Part shown: positions 7,757 through 14,486 of the stretch, one piece after another
Numbering within the stretch: position 1 is the first letter of the stretch
Layout: each line of letters begins with the position of its first letter
DNA from: RI-242 sp038246255
GTDB lineage: Bacteria > Planctomycetota > UBA1135 > GCA-002686595
Assembly (NCBI GenBank): GCA_038246255.1
Contig: JBBRWC010000039.1
Coordinates: 1-32,927, forward strand
DNA length: 32,927 bases
Direction of reading: 5' to 3'
Notes under the pieces: generated by a model
The model's database searches: none
What the model was told of the DNA's origin: nothing
The model's input: only the letters and a program-made list of their open reading frames with translations
Position numbers and translations under genes: made by a program

Positions 7757-8323
7757 ATGCTGCCCGACGTCCCTACCGAACTCAGTGAGTTCGCTGCCCC
7801 GCTCGAAACCACACGACTGCGCTGGCGCCTCGTCAGCACGGTGCTCGGCCGCTGGCTCGTCGCGGACGCGGGGCGCGGGTTGTGTTTCCTCGGCTTCGGA
7901 GGGGAGCGCGCATCCGCGGGGCTTTCCGCGTGGGCCCGGCGCCATGCCCCCGACGCGTTGTTCGAGGAAGACCACGGCGCGCTGCGCTCCGCCGCCGTGC
8001 AACTCGAGGCCTATGCGGCTGGCGCCGGTGTGGAGTTCCACTTGGAACTTGACCTGCGCGGACCCGCGTTCCACCTCGAGGTCTGGCGCGCTCTGCTTGC
8101 ATTGCGTCCGGGCGAAACCACGACCTACGGCGAACTTGCGCGCAAGCTCGGGCGACCGGGCGCATCGCGTGCGATCGGTCAAGCCGTGGGAGCCAATCCG
8201 GTTCCGGTCGTCGTGCCGTGCCACCGCGTGCTCGCGCGCACGGGCCTGGGCGGGTTCTCCGGCGGGCTCGAACTCAAGCAGCGTCTGCTCGCCCACGAAG
8301 GCTGCGCCCTCGCCGTCGCATGA
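7757..8323 (+). CDS. ogt: Methylated-DNA--[protein]-cysteine S-methyltransferase
   Basis: 188-residue suicide DNA-repair protein that transfers alkyl groups from O6-alkylguanine (and O4-alkylthymine) to its own cysteine. The acceptor is Cys155 in PVVVPCHRV; the helix-turn-helix and Asn hinge region precede it (TTYGELARKLGRPGASRAIGQAVGANP), and GLGGFSGGLELKQRLL follows. The N-terminal domain is short, and there is no Ada-type regulatory domain. It lies 65 bases after the DUF420 gene and is followed by a good intrinsic terminator candidate, so it may end the heme A operon. Confidence 0.93.
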   Translation: MLPDVPTELSEFAAPLETTRLRWRLVSTVLGRWLVADAGRGLCFLGFGGERASAGLSAWARRHAPDALFEEDHGALRSAAVQLEAYAAGAGVEFHLELDLRGPAFHLEVWRALLALRPGETTTYGELARKLGRPGASRAIGQAVGANPVPVVVPCHRVLARTGLGGFSGGLELKQRLLAHEGCALAVA

Positions 8324-8346
8324 CCCTGGCGTAGCGCGACCTATTC

Positions 8347-8379
8347 CTGCGGCGCGCGGGCCGCAGCGCGTCCTTTTTT
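8347..8379 (+). terminator. Intrinsic terminator candidate after ogt
   Basis: CTGCGGC (8347-8353), a 6-base loop, and GCCGCAG (8360-8366) form a perfect 7-bp GC-rich stem; six T residues follow at 8374-8379 after a 7-base gap. The gap is longer than in ideal terminators. It lies 23 bases after the ogt stop. Confidence 0.5.
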
Positions 8380-8400
8380 CCAGGGGCGCGCTGTAACCGA

Positions 8401-9564
8401 ATGTGCGCGAGCCATGTCTTCGTCGGCATGGCCTCCCAACTGCCCTCGGCGTCGAATGCTGAGCCCCGCGCGCGGACGCAGCGGCGCACGCTGAGTCTTG
8501 CGCAGCGGCGCACGCTGGGTCTTGCGCAGCGGCGCACGCTGGGTCTTGCGCAGCGGCGCACGCTGGGTCTTGCGCAGCGGCGCACGCTGCTCGCGGCCGC
8601 GGTGGGCGCCGCGGGCGTCTGGGCGCTGGGTCCGCACGCTGGCGACATCGGGCGGGGCGACGTGCACGCCTGGGTCGCGGACCGGGATGGGGGATGGCTG
8701 TACGCGCTCGATCGCGACCTCCTGATCGTGCGCGCGGTGCCGCTTGTGCGACCGGTGCGCGTGGTGGCTCGCCCGGATGGCAGCGCTTGGGTGATCGAGG
8801 CGCCCGACGGGCCCGACGGCGCGCATCTTCTGGGTCGCGTGGACCCTGGCGGCGCGTTCGACGTGGTGACACCGCTCGGGCCCGTGCGCGACATCGCTGC
8901 CACAACCGACGGCGGCGTCGCCGTGCTCGAGGGTCCGTGGCGGGCCGGCGCAGCGGTTCGACTGTGGGCCTTCGACGGCGACGGGGCCAAGCGCGCGCTC
9001 GCCGCTCCGCCGGGGGCCGTGGCGGTCGAGGGCTCCGGGCTGCACGTCGGCATCGCGGCGGCGTTTGGCGCGGCGCAGGTCACGGACCTTCGCACACCCG
9101 ACGCCGCGCTCTTCGCGGCGCGTGTGGGGGCCGACCCCATCGATGTCGCGAGCGCACCGCGTGGCTCGGGGTGGTGGTGGCTCGACGCGGGTCCGCCCGC
9201 GCGGTTGATGCGGCTCGACGAGCGCCTGCTGCCGCGCGCCGAGGTGGTCGTCGACGGACGCGCGCCGCTGAAACTGATCGCAGAACCCCAGCGCGATCGG
9301 TGCTGGGTCGCCGATGGTTCAGGGGGCGATCTGCACGCCTACGACGGCGCGTGCAATGTGGTCGCGACCGTGCGTCTGCCCATCAACCTCGCGCCCGAGG
9401 GAGGTTCCGCACTTCCGCGGGGTGGATTGCTCGTCGTGGCGCCCGGCGCGGTGGCGCGGGTCGACGCGGGGGGACTTCTCGTGCGCAGCCAAGGGGGCTT
9501 CGAGTTTGCGGTCGACGTGTGTGTCGTGCCCGAGCTCGCGCTGCGTGCGCGCGATCCGGTCTAA
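8401..9564 (+). CDS. Membrane-anchored or exported beta-propeller-like protein with N-terminal tandem repeat
   Basis: 387 residues, function not recognised. After a short N-terminus, residues 27-63 consist of the octapeptide QRRTLGLA repeated (four full copies plus QRRTL), directly followed by one hydrophobic segment (LLAAAVGAAGVWALG). The repeat therefore makes a long, strongly basic cytoplasmic stretch before a signal-anchor or signal peptide. The rest (about 80-380) is a run of short beta-strand-like blocks with aromatic/Gly/Asp turns (DRDGGWLYALDRD, DGSAWVIEAPDG, RDRCWVADGSGGDLHAYD), as in NHL/YncE/SMP-30 type propellers; the family cannot be named safely. ATG 8401 is the first start and ATG 8428 an alternative; there is no in-frame start inside the repeat, so the repeat is translated if the gene is. 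Convergent with the NUDIX gene across a bidirectional terminator region. Confidence 0.7.
   Translation: MCASHVFVGMASQLPSASNAEPRARTQRRTLSLAQRRTLGLAQRRTLGLAQRRTLGLAQRRTLLAAAVGAAGVWALGPHAGDIGRGDVHAWVADRDGGWLYALDRDLLIVRAVPLVRPVRVVARPDGSAWVIEAPDGPDGAHLLGRVDPGGAFDVVTPLGPVRDIAATTDGGVAVLEGPWRAGAAVRLWAFDGDGAKRALAAPPGAVAVEGSGLHVGIAAAFGAAQVTDLRTPDAALFAARVGADPIDVASAPRGSGWWWLDAGPPARLMRLDERLLPRAEVVVDGRAPLKLIAEPQRDRCWVADGSGGDLHAYDGACNVVATVRLPINLAPEGGSALPRGGLLVVAPGAVARVDAGGLLVRSQGGFEFAVDVCVVPELALRARDPV
8479..8589 (+). repeat. 24-bp in-frame tandem repeat (QRRTLGLA), 4.6 copies
   Basis: Units at 8479-8502, 8503-8526, 8527-8550, 8551-8574 and a partial 8575-8589. All are identical except one base in the first unit (Ser for Gly). 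Length variation would keep frame. Confidence 0.95.
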
Positions 9565-9577
9565 CAGGGGCAGCTCG

Positions 9578-9611
9578 CGCAGGCCGCGACTGCGGGCGGC
9601 TGCGGTTTTTT
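9578..9611 (+). terminator. Intrinsic terminator after the propeller-like gene
   Basis: CGCAG (9578-9582), bulged G, CCGC (9584-9587), an 8-base loop, then GCGGCTGCG (9596-9604) gives a 9-bp stem with one bulge, followed at once by G and six T (9606-9611). It sits 14 bases after the stop codon and between two convergent genes. Confidence 0.65.
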
Positions 9612-9641
9612 GACAACCAGGATGGTTAGAGCGCTTTGGGG

Positions 9642-10205
9642 TCAGCCCACGGGGTCCGGCGCCGCGGCGAGGAGCAGGGCCGCCGCGAGGAGCGTTTTGG
9701 CATCCCGCGCGGCTCCTGCAAGGATCTGCGCAGGGGTGCGCTCCTCGAGCTCGATCTCTTCGTCCGCGTCCGGCTCCCTGCGCCCGGTCCCCGCGGGGCG
9801 CAGGCCCTCCGCGAGGAACACGACCAGTTCCTCTGAGCAAAAACCGGGTGCGGCGAAAAACCGCGTCAACTCGCTCCAGCGCTCCGCGACCAACCCGGTT
9901 TCCTCCTCGAGCTCCCGACGCGCGGCACAAAGCGGCGCCTCGCCGGGCTCGAGCCGTCCCGCGGGCAACTCGAGCAACCAATCGCCCACGGCGTGGCGGT
10001 ACTGGCGGACGAGGACCAGTTCCCCGGTCGGGCGCCGGGCGGCGATCGCGACCGCTCCCCCGTGGCGCACGACGTCGATTTTTTGCTCGCGGCCCGAGGG
10101 CAGTCGTACGTGGTCGCGCACGACGTCGAACACGGGGCCGCGGTGCAGGTGCGTGGAGCGCAGCAACTCGACGGGCGGGCGCGGGTGCAAGCGGGTTTCG
10201 GTCAC
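9642..10205 (-). CDS. NUDIX hydrolase, ADP-ribose pyrophosphatase type
   Basis: 187-residue NUDIX enzyme. The Nudix box G-x5-E-x7-REUxEExGU is perfect at residues 83-105 (GRLEPGE ... RELEEETGL). Before it are LVRQYRHAVGDWLLELPAG, the pattern of NudF/ADP-ribose pyrophosphatases, and after it FFAAPGFCSEELVVFLAEGL, where the Glu residues usually complete the active site. Likely reaction: ADP-ribose to AMP and ribose 5-phosphate. The start is taken as GTG 10205 because no ATG lies between the conserved domain and a distant, unrelated upstream region; the N-terminus is therefore the least certain part. Convergent with the propeller-like gene and divergent from the GT-C-like gene. Confidence 0.88.
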   Translation of the reverse strand: MTETRLHPRPPVELLRSTHLHRGPVFDVVRDHVRLPSGREQKIDVVRHGGAVAIAARRPTGELVLVRQYRHAVGDWLLELPAGRLEPGEAPLCAARRELEEETGLVAERWSELTRFFAAPGFCSEELVVFLAEGLRPAGTGRREPDADEEIELEERTPAQILAGAARDAKTLLAAALLLAAAPDPVG

Positions 10206-10428
10206 GGGCAGCGTCGGGTCGGAGGGTGCGGAAGCGGCGTCGAGAAGGATGCCGCGAGGATGTGGAGCGTGGCCAGTGCACCTCCGCCTGCGTAGGCTAC
10301 GGCCCGAGCTCTCGGACTGAGCTCCCGGACCGCGCGCCCCCGGCCCCGACCACCCGCTGCCCTTGCCGCAACACCGCCCCACTCCCCGCGCCCCGGAGGC
10401 GGCGCACCCTGGAGCGGCGGGCGCGTCC

Positions 10429-12405
10429 ATGGACGCGGGCGGCGCGTGGCGCCCGTCTGGTCTGCGGGAGGGGTTGGTGGCGGGGCTTGTCGCGGTGCTC
10501 CTTGCGGTGCTCATGACGTGGCCGCTCGCGGGCGAGCTGGGGCACGCGCTGCCCCACGACCCGCGCTTTAACGCGCCGGAAGGCAGCGACGTGCACCTGT
10601 TCGTATGGGACCTTTGGTGGGCGAGTGAAGCGCTTGAGCGCGGTGTGTCGCCCTTCCACGCGGATGTGCTTTTTGCGCCCGCGGGCCACAGCCTCGCGCT
10701 GCACACACACGTATTCCTCTGGGGCCTGTTCGCGGCGCCCTTCGAACGTGTGTTCGGCGCACCCTGGGCGCTCGGAGCCCTCGTGATCGCGCTGTTCGCG
10801 GCGACGGCGTTCGCGACGTTTTGCGTGGCACGCCGACTCGGCCTTCGGCCGGGCGGGGCGGCGTTCGCGGCGTTTGCGTACGCATTTTCGCCCTACTTCC
10901 TGCAAAAGGGGCTCGAGCACCTCAACTTGACCGCGAGTCCGCTGCCACCGCTCGTTCTGCTCGCGGCGCTCGCGTGGCGGGAGGGGCGCGGCAATCGCGC
11001 ACGTTGGGGTGCGCTGTGTTGTGGTGGTTTGGGCGGCGCAGCGTTGCTCGTGGACGGCACGGCTGCCCTTTGGCTCGGTGTGCTCACGCTGTGTGTGTTC
11101 GCCATCGCGCCGCGCCGGTTTGCCGAACCCGCGGGACAGGATCGGCAACGCGGTTCGGCGGATCGCGCGGGTCTTCGGTCGCCGATCAATGCCGCGCTCG
11201 CCGTGCTGGCGCTCGTCGCCGTCGGCGGGAGCTACCTCGCAGAGCTGCGCCGCGAACTGGGCTCACTTGCGTCCGTCGACCGCGACGTCGGACCCATCAC
11301 GGCCGCGGTTGCGCGCGACCAGCTCTACCACCCTGAACTGCGGGACTTTCTCACGCCACCCGGTCTGCATCCTTTGTTGCGCGGCGATCCCAGCACTGCA
11401 CTTGGCGCCGCGCGACCGCGGCCCGGCGCTCACTACCCCGCGGCGCGCGCGGAACACGCGGGCCTCTTCGCGCCGCTCAGCGCGCTGGTCCTTGCGGGAT
11501 ACGCCGCCTGGCGCGTGCCACGCGCACGCCGCTGGTTGGCGCTCGCGCTGCCGTTTTTTGCGCTCGCGTGGGATCCGGGACCGGATCCGGTGGGATACCT
11601 CGCGGGGCTTTATCGTGCGGTGCCCGGGCTCGACATGCTGCGTGTCCCCGCGCGCGCGTGGCCCTACGCATGGCTCGCGATCGCAATTGCGGCGGGCGCG
11701 GGTGCGCACCGGCTGATCGAAACGGGTCGCAGGGGGCGGATCTTCGCGACCTGTGCGGGAGCCGTCCTTGGATTCGAGCTCCTCGTCGTGCCCTATCCGA
11801 CGACGCCCTGGCGTGTGCCCGCGGCGGTCGAGGCCCTCAGGCCAAGGGACGCGGAAGAACGGGCCGCCGCGCGCGCGGGCGGATCGGTGCTGACGCTGCC
11901 CTTTGCACCCGGCTCGAGCCCCGCACTCGCGTGGCAGACGGTGCACGGCCGGCCAGTCGTGTATGCGTATGTCGCGCGCACGCATCCGCGAGTGCTCCTG
12001 CGCCTCCTGCGGCTTGCACCGGGGCTGTTTGCTTACGCGACTGGCGGACCCCTACCGAGTCCCGAGGTGCTCGCGCTCGAGCTGGACCTCTTGGGTGTGG
12101 AGCACGTGCTCGTCGACCTACGCGCCCACGCGGACCCGCTCCGTGCGATGGACGTCTTTGACGACTTGTCCTCCTTCGAGCGGCGCGCCGCGGGTGAAGC
12201 CGCGAGCCCCGGGAACGACGGGAACGACGGGGCTCCCGGGGATCACAGGGCTCCCGGGGATCACAGGGCTCCCGGGGATCACAGGGCTCCCGGGGACCAC
12301 AGGGCTCCCGGGGACCACAGGGCTCCCGGTTACCTACGAGACGGCGTGCTGGGGTGGCAACGGCGAATCCCGGTATCCCGTGTCGAACCGTCGCGTGGCG
12401 GTTGA
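10429..12405 (+). CDS. Polytopic GT-C-like membrane protein with C-terminal hexapeptide repeats
   Basis: 658 residues with roughly ten or more hydrophobic segments over residues 15-480 and a soluble C-terminal domain. The N-terminal pattern, a TM helix followed by an extracytoplasmic loop with acidic residues (EGSDVHLFVWDLWWASEAL, then LFAPAGHSLALHTHVF), is that of GT-C fold glycosyltransferases using polyprenyl-phosphate sugars. The C-terminal part (SVLTLPFAPGSS, WQTVHGRPVVYAYVAR, LGVEHVLVDLRAH) matches the soluble end common in large GT-C-like proteins. The precise family and substrate are not identifiable. The last 60 residues contain NDG and APGDHR repeats from an 18-bp minisatellite. ATG 10429 was chosen over an in-frame TTG at 10363; a GGAG lies at 10411-10414. 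Confidence 0.7.
   Translation: MDAGGAWRPSGLREGLVAGLVAVLLAVLMTWPLAGELGHALPHDPRFNAPEGSDVHLFVWDLWWASEALERGVSPFHADVLFAPAGHSLALHTHVFLWGLFAAPFERVFGAPWALGALVIALFAATAFATFCVARRLGLRPGGAAFAAFAYAFSPYFLQKGLEHLNLTASPLPPLVLLAALAWREGRGNRARWGALCCGGLGGAALLVDGTAALWLGVLTLCVFAIAPRRFAEPAGQDRQRGSADRAGLRSPINAALAVLALVAVGGSYLAELRRELGSLASVDRDVGPITAAVARDQLYHPELRDFLTPPGLHPLLRGDPSTALGAARPRPGAHYPAARAEHAGLFAPLSALVLAGYAAWRVPRARRWLALALPFFALAWDPGPDPVGYLAGLYRAVPGLDMLRVPARAWPYAWLAIAIAAGAGAHRLIETGRRGRIFATCAGAVLGFELLVVPYPTTPWRVPAAVEALRPRDAEERAAARAGGSVLTLPFAPGSSPALAWQTVHGRPVVYAYVARTHPRVLLRLLRLAPGLFAYATGGPLPSPEVLALELDLLGVEHVLVDLRAHADPLRAMDVFDDLSSFERRAAGEAASPGNDGNDGAPGDHRAPGDHRAPGDHRAPGDHRAPGDHRAPGYLRDGVLGWQRRIPVSRVEPSRGG
12211..12329 (+). 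repeat. 18-bp in-frame tandem repeat (APGDHR), about 5.4 copies, plus a 9-bp repeat
   Basis: Unit GCTCCCGGGGATCACAGG at 12232-12249, 12250-12267 and 12268-12285, then the same with GAC for GAT at 12286-12303 and 12304-12321, and a partial copy to 12329. Immediately before it a 9-bp GGAACGACG unit occurs twice (from 12211). All periods are multiples of three. Confidence 0.95.
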
Positions 12406-12501
12406 CGGGTCGGGGCTCGCGCGCGGTAAACATCCGTTCTTCGACGCCGCAGCGGCCGCACGAATCAGGTCGTCGTGGATTTCCACAGTGGTCGCGGAAT
12501 G

Positions 12502-12520
12502 GGGGAGGGGTATCCTCCCC
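12502..12520 (+). other. Short hairpin and TATCCT box upstream of hpt
   Basis: GGGGAGG (12502-12508), loop GGTAT, CCTCCCC (12514-12520) forms a 7-bp stem; an interrupted T-stretch follows at 12531-12537. It could weakly terminate the GT-C-like transcript. The same stretch contains TATCCT (12511-12516), which also occurs upstream of the RluA-type gene, so a promoter role is an alternative. Confidence 0.3.
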
Positions 12521-12588
12521 GCGCGTTCCATTTTCTTCCCGGGCTCGTCCCAGAGCCTCGATCGACGGGACGCCGCCCCCCCTACCCC

Positions 12589-13131
12589 GTGCACCACGAC
12601 ATCGACCGGGTCCTGATCTGTGCCGAGGAGATCCGCGCGGGCATCACACGCGTGGCCGCGGAGGTCACGGCGATGTACACGGGGCGCGCGTTCACCGTGG
12701 TAGGTGTGCTCAAGGGTTCGTGCGTATTCGTGGGAGACTTGATCCGCGCCGTGCCGATCCCGCTCGAACTCGCGTTCCTGAGCGCGTCGAGCTACCGCGA
12801 CGGCACCACCGCGGGGCGGCTTGACCTCTCGTTTTTTCCCGCGGAAGGCGAAATCGCCGGCAAGCACATTTTGTTGGTCGACGACATCCTCGATACGGGG
12901 CGCACGATGCAGGCGCTCGCGGACGCGTTGCTCGAGCGCGGCGCGGCGGACGTGAAAACGTGTGCGTTCCTCGACAAGCCGAGCCGCCGGGCGGTCGACA
13001 TCGAGCCTGACTTCCGCGGCTTCGCCGTCGATGACCTGTTTGTCGTGGGGTACGGTCTGGACTTCGCAGGCCGCTACCGAAACCTCCCCTACGTGGGCGC
13101 CCTGCGGCCGGACGTCGTCGCAAAGGGCTGA
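12589..13131 (+). CDS. hpt: Hypoxanthine phosphoribosyltransferase
   Basis: 180-residue purine-salvage enzyme forming IMP (and usually GMP) from hypoxanthine or guanine and PRPP. The PRPP-binding motif ILLVDDILDTGRT ends at residue 106 (VDDILDTGRT 97-106). Also present are the pyrophosphate loop LKGS (41-44), the flexible catalytic loop SSYRDGTT (67-74), and the purine-site C-terminus with VGYGLDFAGRYRNLPYVG. The GTG at 12589 gives the usual HPRT length of about 180 residues; the frame stays open to an ATG at 12475 but those 38 residues are not family-like. Its neighbours (pseudouridine synthases, MTA phosphorylase) share a nucleoside/RNA theme but are separated by gaps and may be independently transcribed. 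Confidence 0.93.
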   Translation: MHHDIDRVLICAEEIRAGITRVAAEVTAMYTGRAFTVVGVLKGSCVFVGDLIRAVPIPLELAFLSASSYRDGTTAGRLDLSFFPAEGEIAGKHILLVDDILDTGRTMQALADALLERGAADVKTCAFLDKPSRRAVDIEPDFRGFAVDDLFVVGYGLDFAGRYRNLPYVGALRPDVVAKG

Positions 13132-13166
13132 ACGGGCTCCGTAGGGCCGGGCCTGTTCGTTGCCGA

Positions 13167-13197
13167 GCACGCGGGGGGCCGCGCACGCGGGGGGCCG
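13167..13197 (+). repeat. 15-bp direct repeat, two copies
   Basis: GCACGCGGGGGGCCG at 13167-13181 and again at 13183-13197, one base apart, in the intergenic region after hpt. Function unknown. Confidence 0.8.
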
Positions 13198-13257
13198 AGA
13201 TCGCGGGCGTGGCCCCTGGTGAGGGCCGTTGCGGTGGAGGCCCGCGCCGGCGATTGG

Positions 13258-13263
13258 TATCCT
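13258..13263 (+). promoter_or_regulatory. Possible -10 element (TATCCT) of the RluA-type gene
   Basis: TATCCT at 13258-13263 in a locally AT-richer stretch (GATTGGTATCCTCTTTACC). No clear -35 is visible. If real, it excludes the GTG start at 13209 and favours TTG 13371 for the downstream gene. Confidence 0.25.
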
Positions 13264-13370
13264 CTTTACCCCGCTCGCGCGAGGTCCCGGGCTCCTTCGG
13301 CCCGTCAGACCGTCGCGCGGCGGATTCGCCCGCGGACCCGCGGGCGTGGCAACCCGGTGCGAGTGTTCCC

Positions 13371-14486
13371 TTGGATTCCTTCACACCCCTAGGCGGGGAC
13401 TACGACGTCCACATCGTGCCGATCGAGCACGCCGGGCTCGAACTCGACGAGTTCCTGGGGCTGTTCTATCCCCAGTTTTCGAAGGGATTCCTGCGCCAGC
13501 AAGTGCGCGAGCGCCGTGTTTTGCTCGATGGCAACGGCGTCATGCCGTCCCAGCGGCTGCGCCAGGACCAGGTCGTCTTGGTGCAGTTCGATGAGGACGC
13601 TGCGGCCGACAGCGGGCCCGTGGCACCCGAGCTGGAGATCCCGGTGCTGTGGGAGGATTCCGATGTCCTCGTCGTCGACAAACCGCCGCGCCTCGCCGTC
13701 GAGCCGGAGCGTTGGCACAAAGCCGCCGCCACGGTCGCGGGGGCGCTCCTTGCTCTCGCGATCGAGCGCAGCGGGAAAGACGCCGCGGCCACCGACGACG
13801 CAACACCCCTCGACTTCCGGCCGCGCATCGTCCACCGTCTGGACAAGGACACGTCGGGTGCGCTCGTCGTCGCCAAACACCTCGACGCCGAGCGCCGCCT
13901 GCGCACGGCGTTCGAAGCGGGCCGTCTGGCCAAGCAATACCTCGCGCTCGTGGAAGGGGAACACCCCCTGGGGGACGGCGAGGAGGATTGCATCCACTTG
14001 CCCCTTGGACCCGACGGGCGCCGATCCGGTCGGCAGAAGGTGGACGAGCAGGAGGGTAAGGAAAGCACAACCCTCGTGCGTGTCGCCCAGCGTTTTCGCG
14101 GTTACACGCTGCTCGCGTGTCAGCCCCTCACCGGCCGTACGCACCAGATCCGCGTGCACCTTGCGGCGCGCGGCTTCCCCCTTTCCGTCGACCCGCTTTA
14201 CGGCCGCGCTGACGCGCTCTCCCTCAGCGACTTCAAACGCGGTTACCGCGCCAAACGGGGCCGCCCCGAGCGCGCCCTGCTCGACCGACTCGCCCTGCAC
14301 GCAAGCCAGATCGTGTTCCCCCTGCCCGCCGACGACGGCGCGGCGTTTGTCCCCGGACCGCAACCCGAGGGGACCCCGAACGGGCCCCTCGCCGACGGCA
14401 AGTTCGCGCACGTGAGCGCCCCGCTGCCGGCCGACTTCCAGCGCACCCTCAAGCAGCTCTCCAAGTGGAGACCCCACCACCGATGA
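13371..14486 (+). CDS. RluA-family pseudouridine synthase
   Basis: 371-residue enzyme that isomerises specific uridines in rRNA or tRNA. An S4-like RNA-binding domain occupies about residues 18-75 (LELDEFLGLFYPQFSKGFLRQQVRERRVLLDG) and the catalytic domain starts at VLWEDSDVLVVDKPPRLAVEP. The catalytic Asp158 is in RIVHRLDKDTSG, and CQPLTGRTHQIRVHLAARGFPLSVDPLYG is the conserved RluA/RluC/RluD C-terminal signature. An Ala/Asp-rich insert near residues 130-145 and a poorly conserved C-terminus are specific to this protein. Target uridine is unknown. The start is uncertain: TTG 13371 begins family-like sequence, while GTG 13209 would add 54 low-complexity residues. Its stop overlaps the ATG of truD (ATGA), coupling two pseudouridine synthases of different families. 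Confidence 0.88.
   Translation: MDSFTPLGGDYDVHIVPIEHAGLELDEFLGLFYPQFSKGFLRQQVRERRVLLDGNGVMPSQRLRQDQVVLVQFDEDAAADSGPVAPELEIPVLWEDSDVLVVDKPPRLAVEPERWHKAAATVAGALLALAIERSGKDAAATDDATPLDFRPRIVHRLDKDTSGALVVAKHLDAERRLRTAFEAGRLAKQYLALVEGEHPLGDGEEDCIHLPLGPDGRRSGRQKVDEQEGKESTTLVRVAQRFRGYTLLACQPLTGRTHQIRVHLAARGFPLSVDPLYGRADALSLSDFKRGYRAKRGRPERALLDRLALHASQIVFPLPADDGAAFVPGPQPEGTPNGPLADGKFAHVSAPLPADFQRTLKQLSKWRPHHR

Noticed and set aside
8479..8589. CRISPR-like array
   Set aside because: The 24-bp units are directly adjacent with no spacers, and the repeat is in frame within a coding sequence.
12118..12616. Collagen-like protein encoded in other frames across the 18-bp repeat
   Set aside because: Apart from the repeat itself these frames have no protein-like sequence; the annotated frame continues a well-supported membrane protein. 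The frame ambiguity is kept as a finding.
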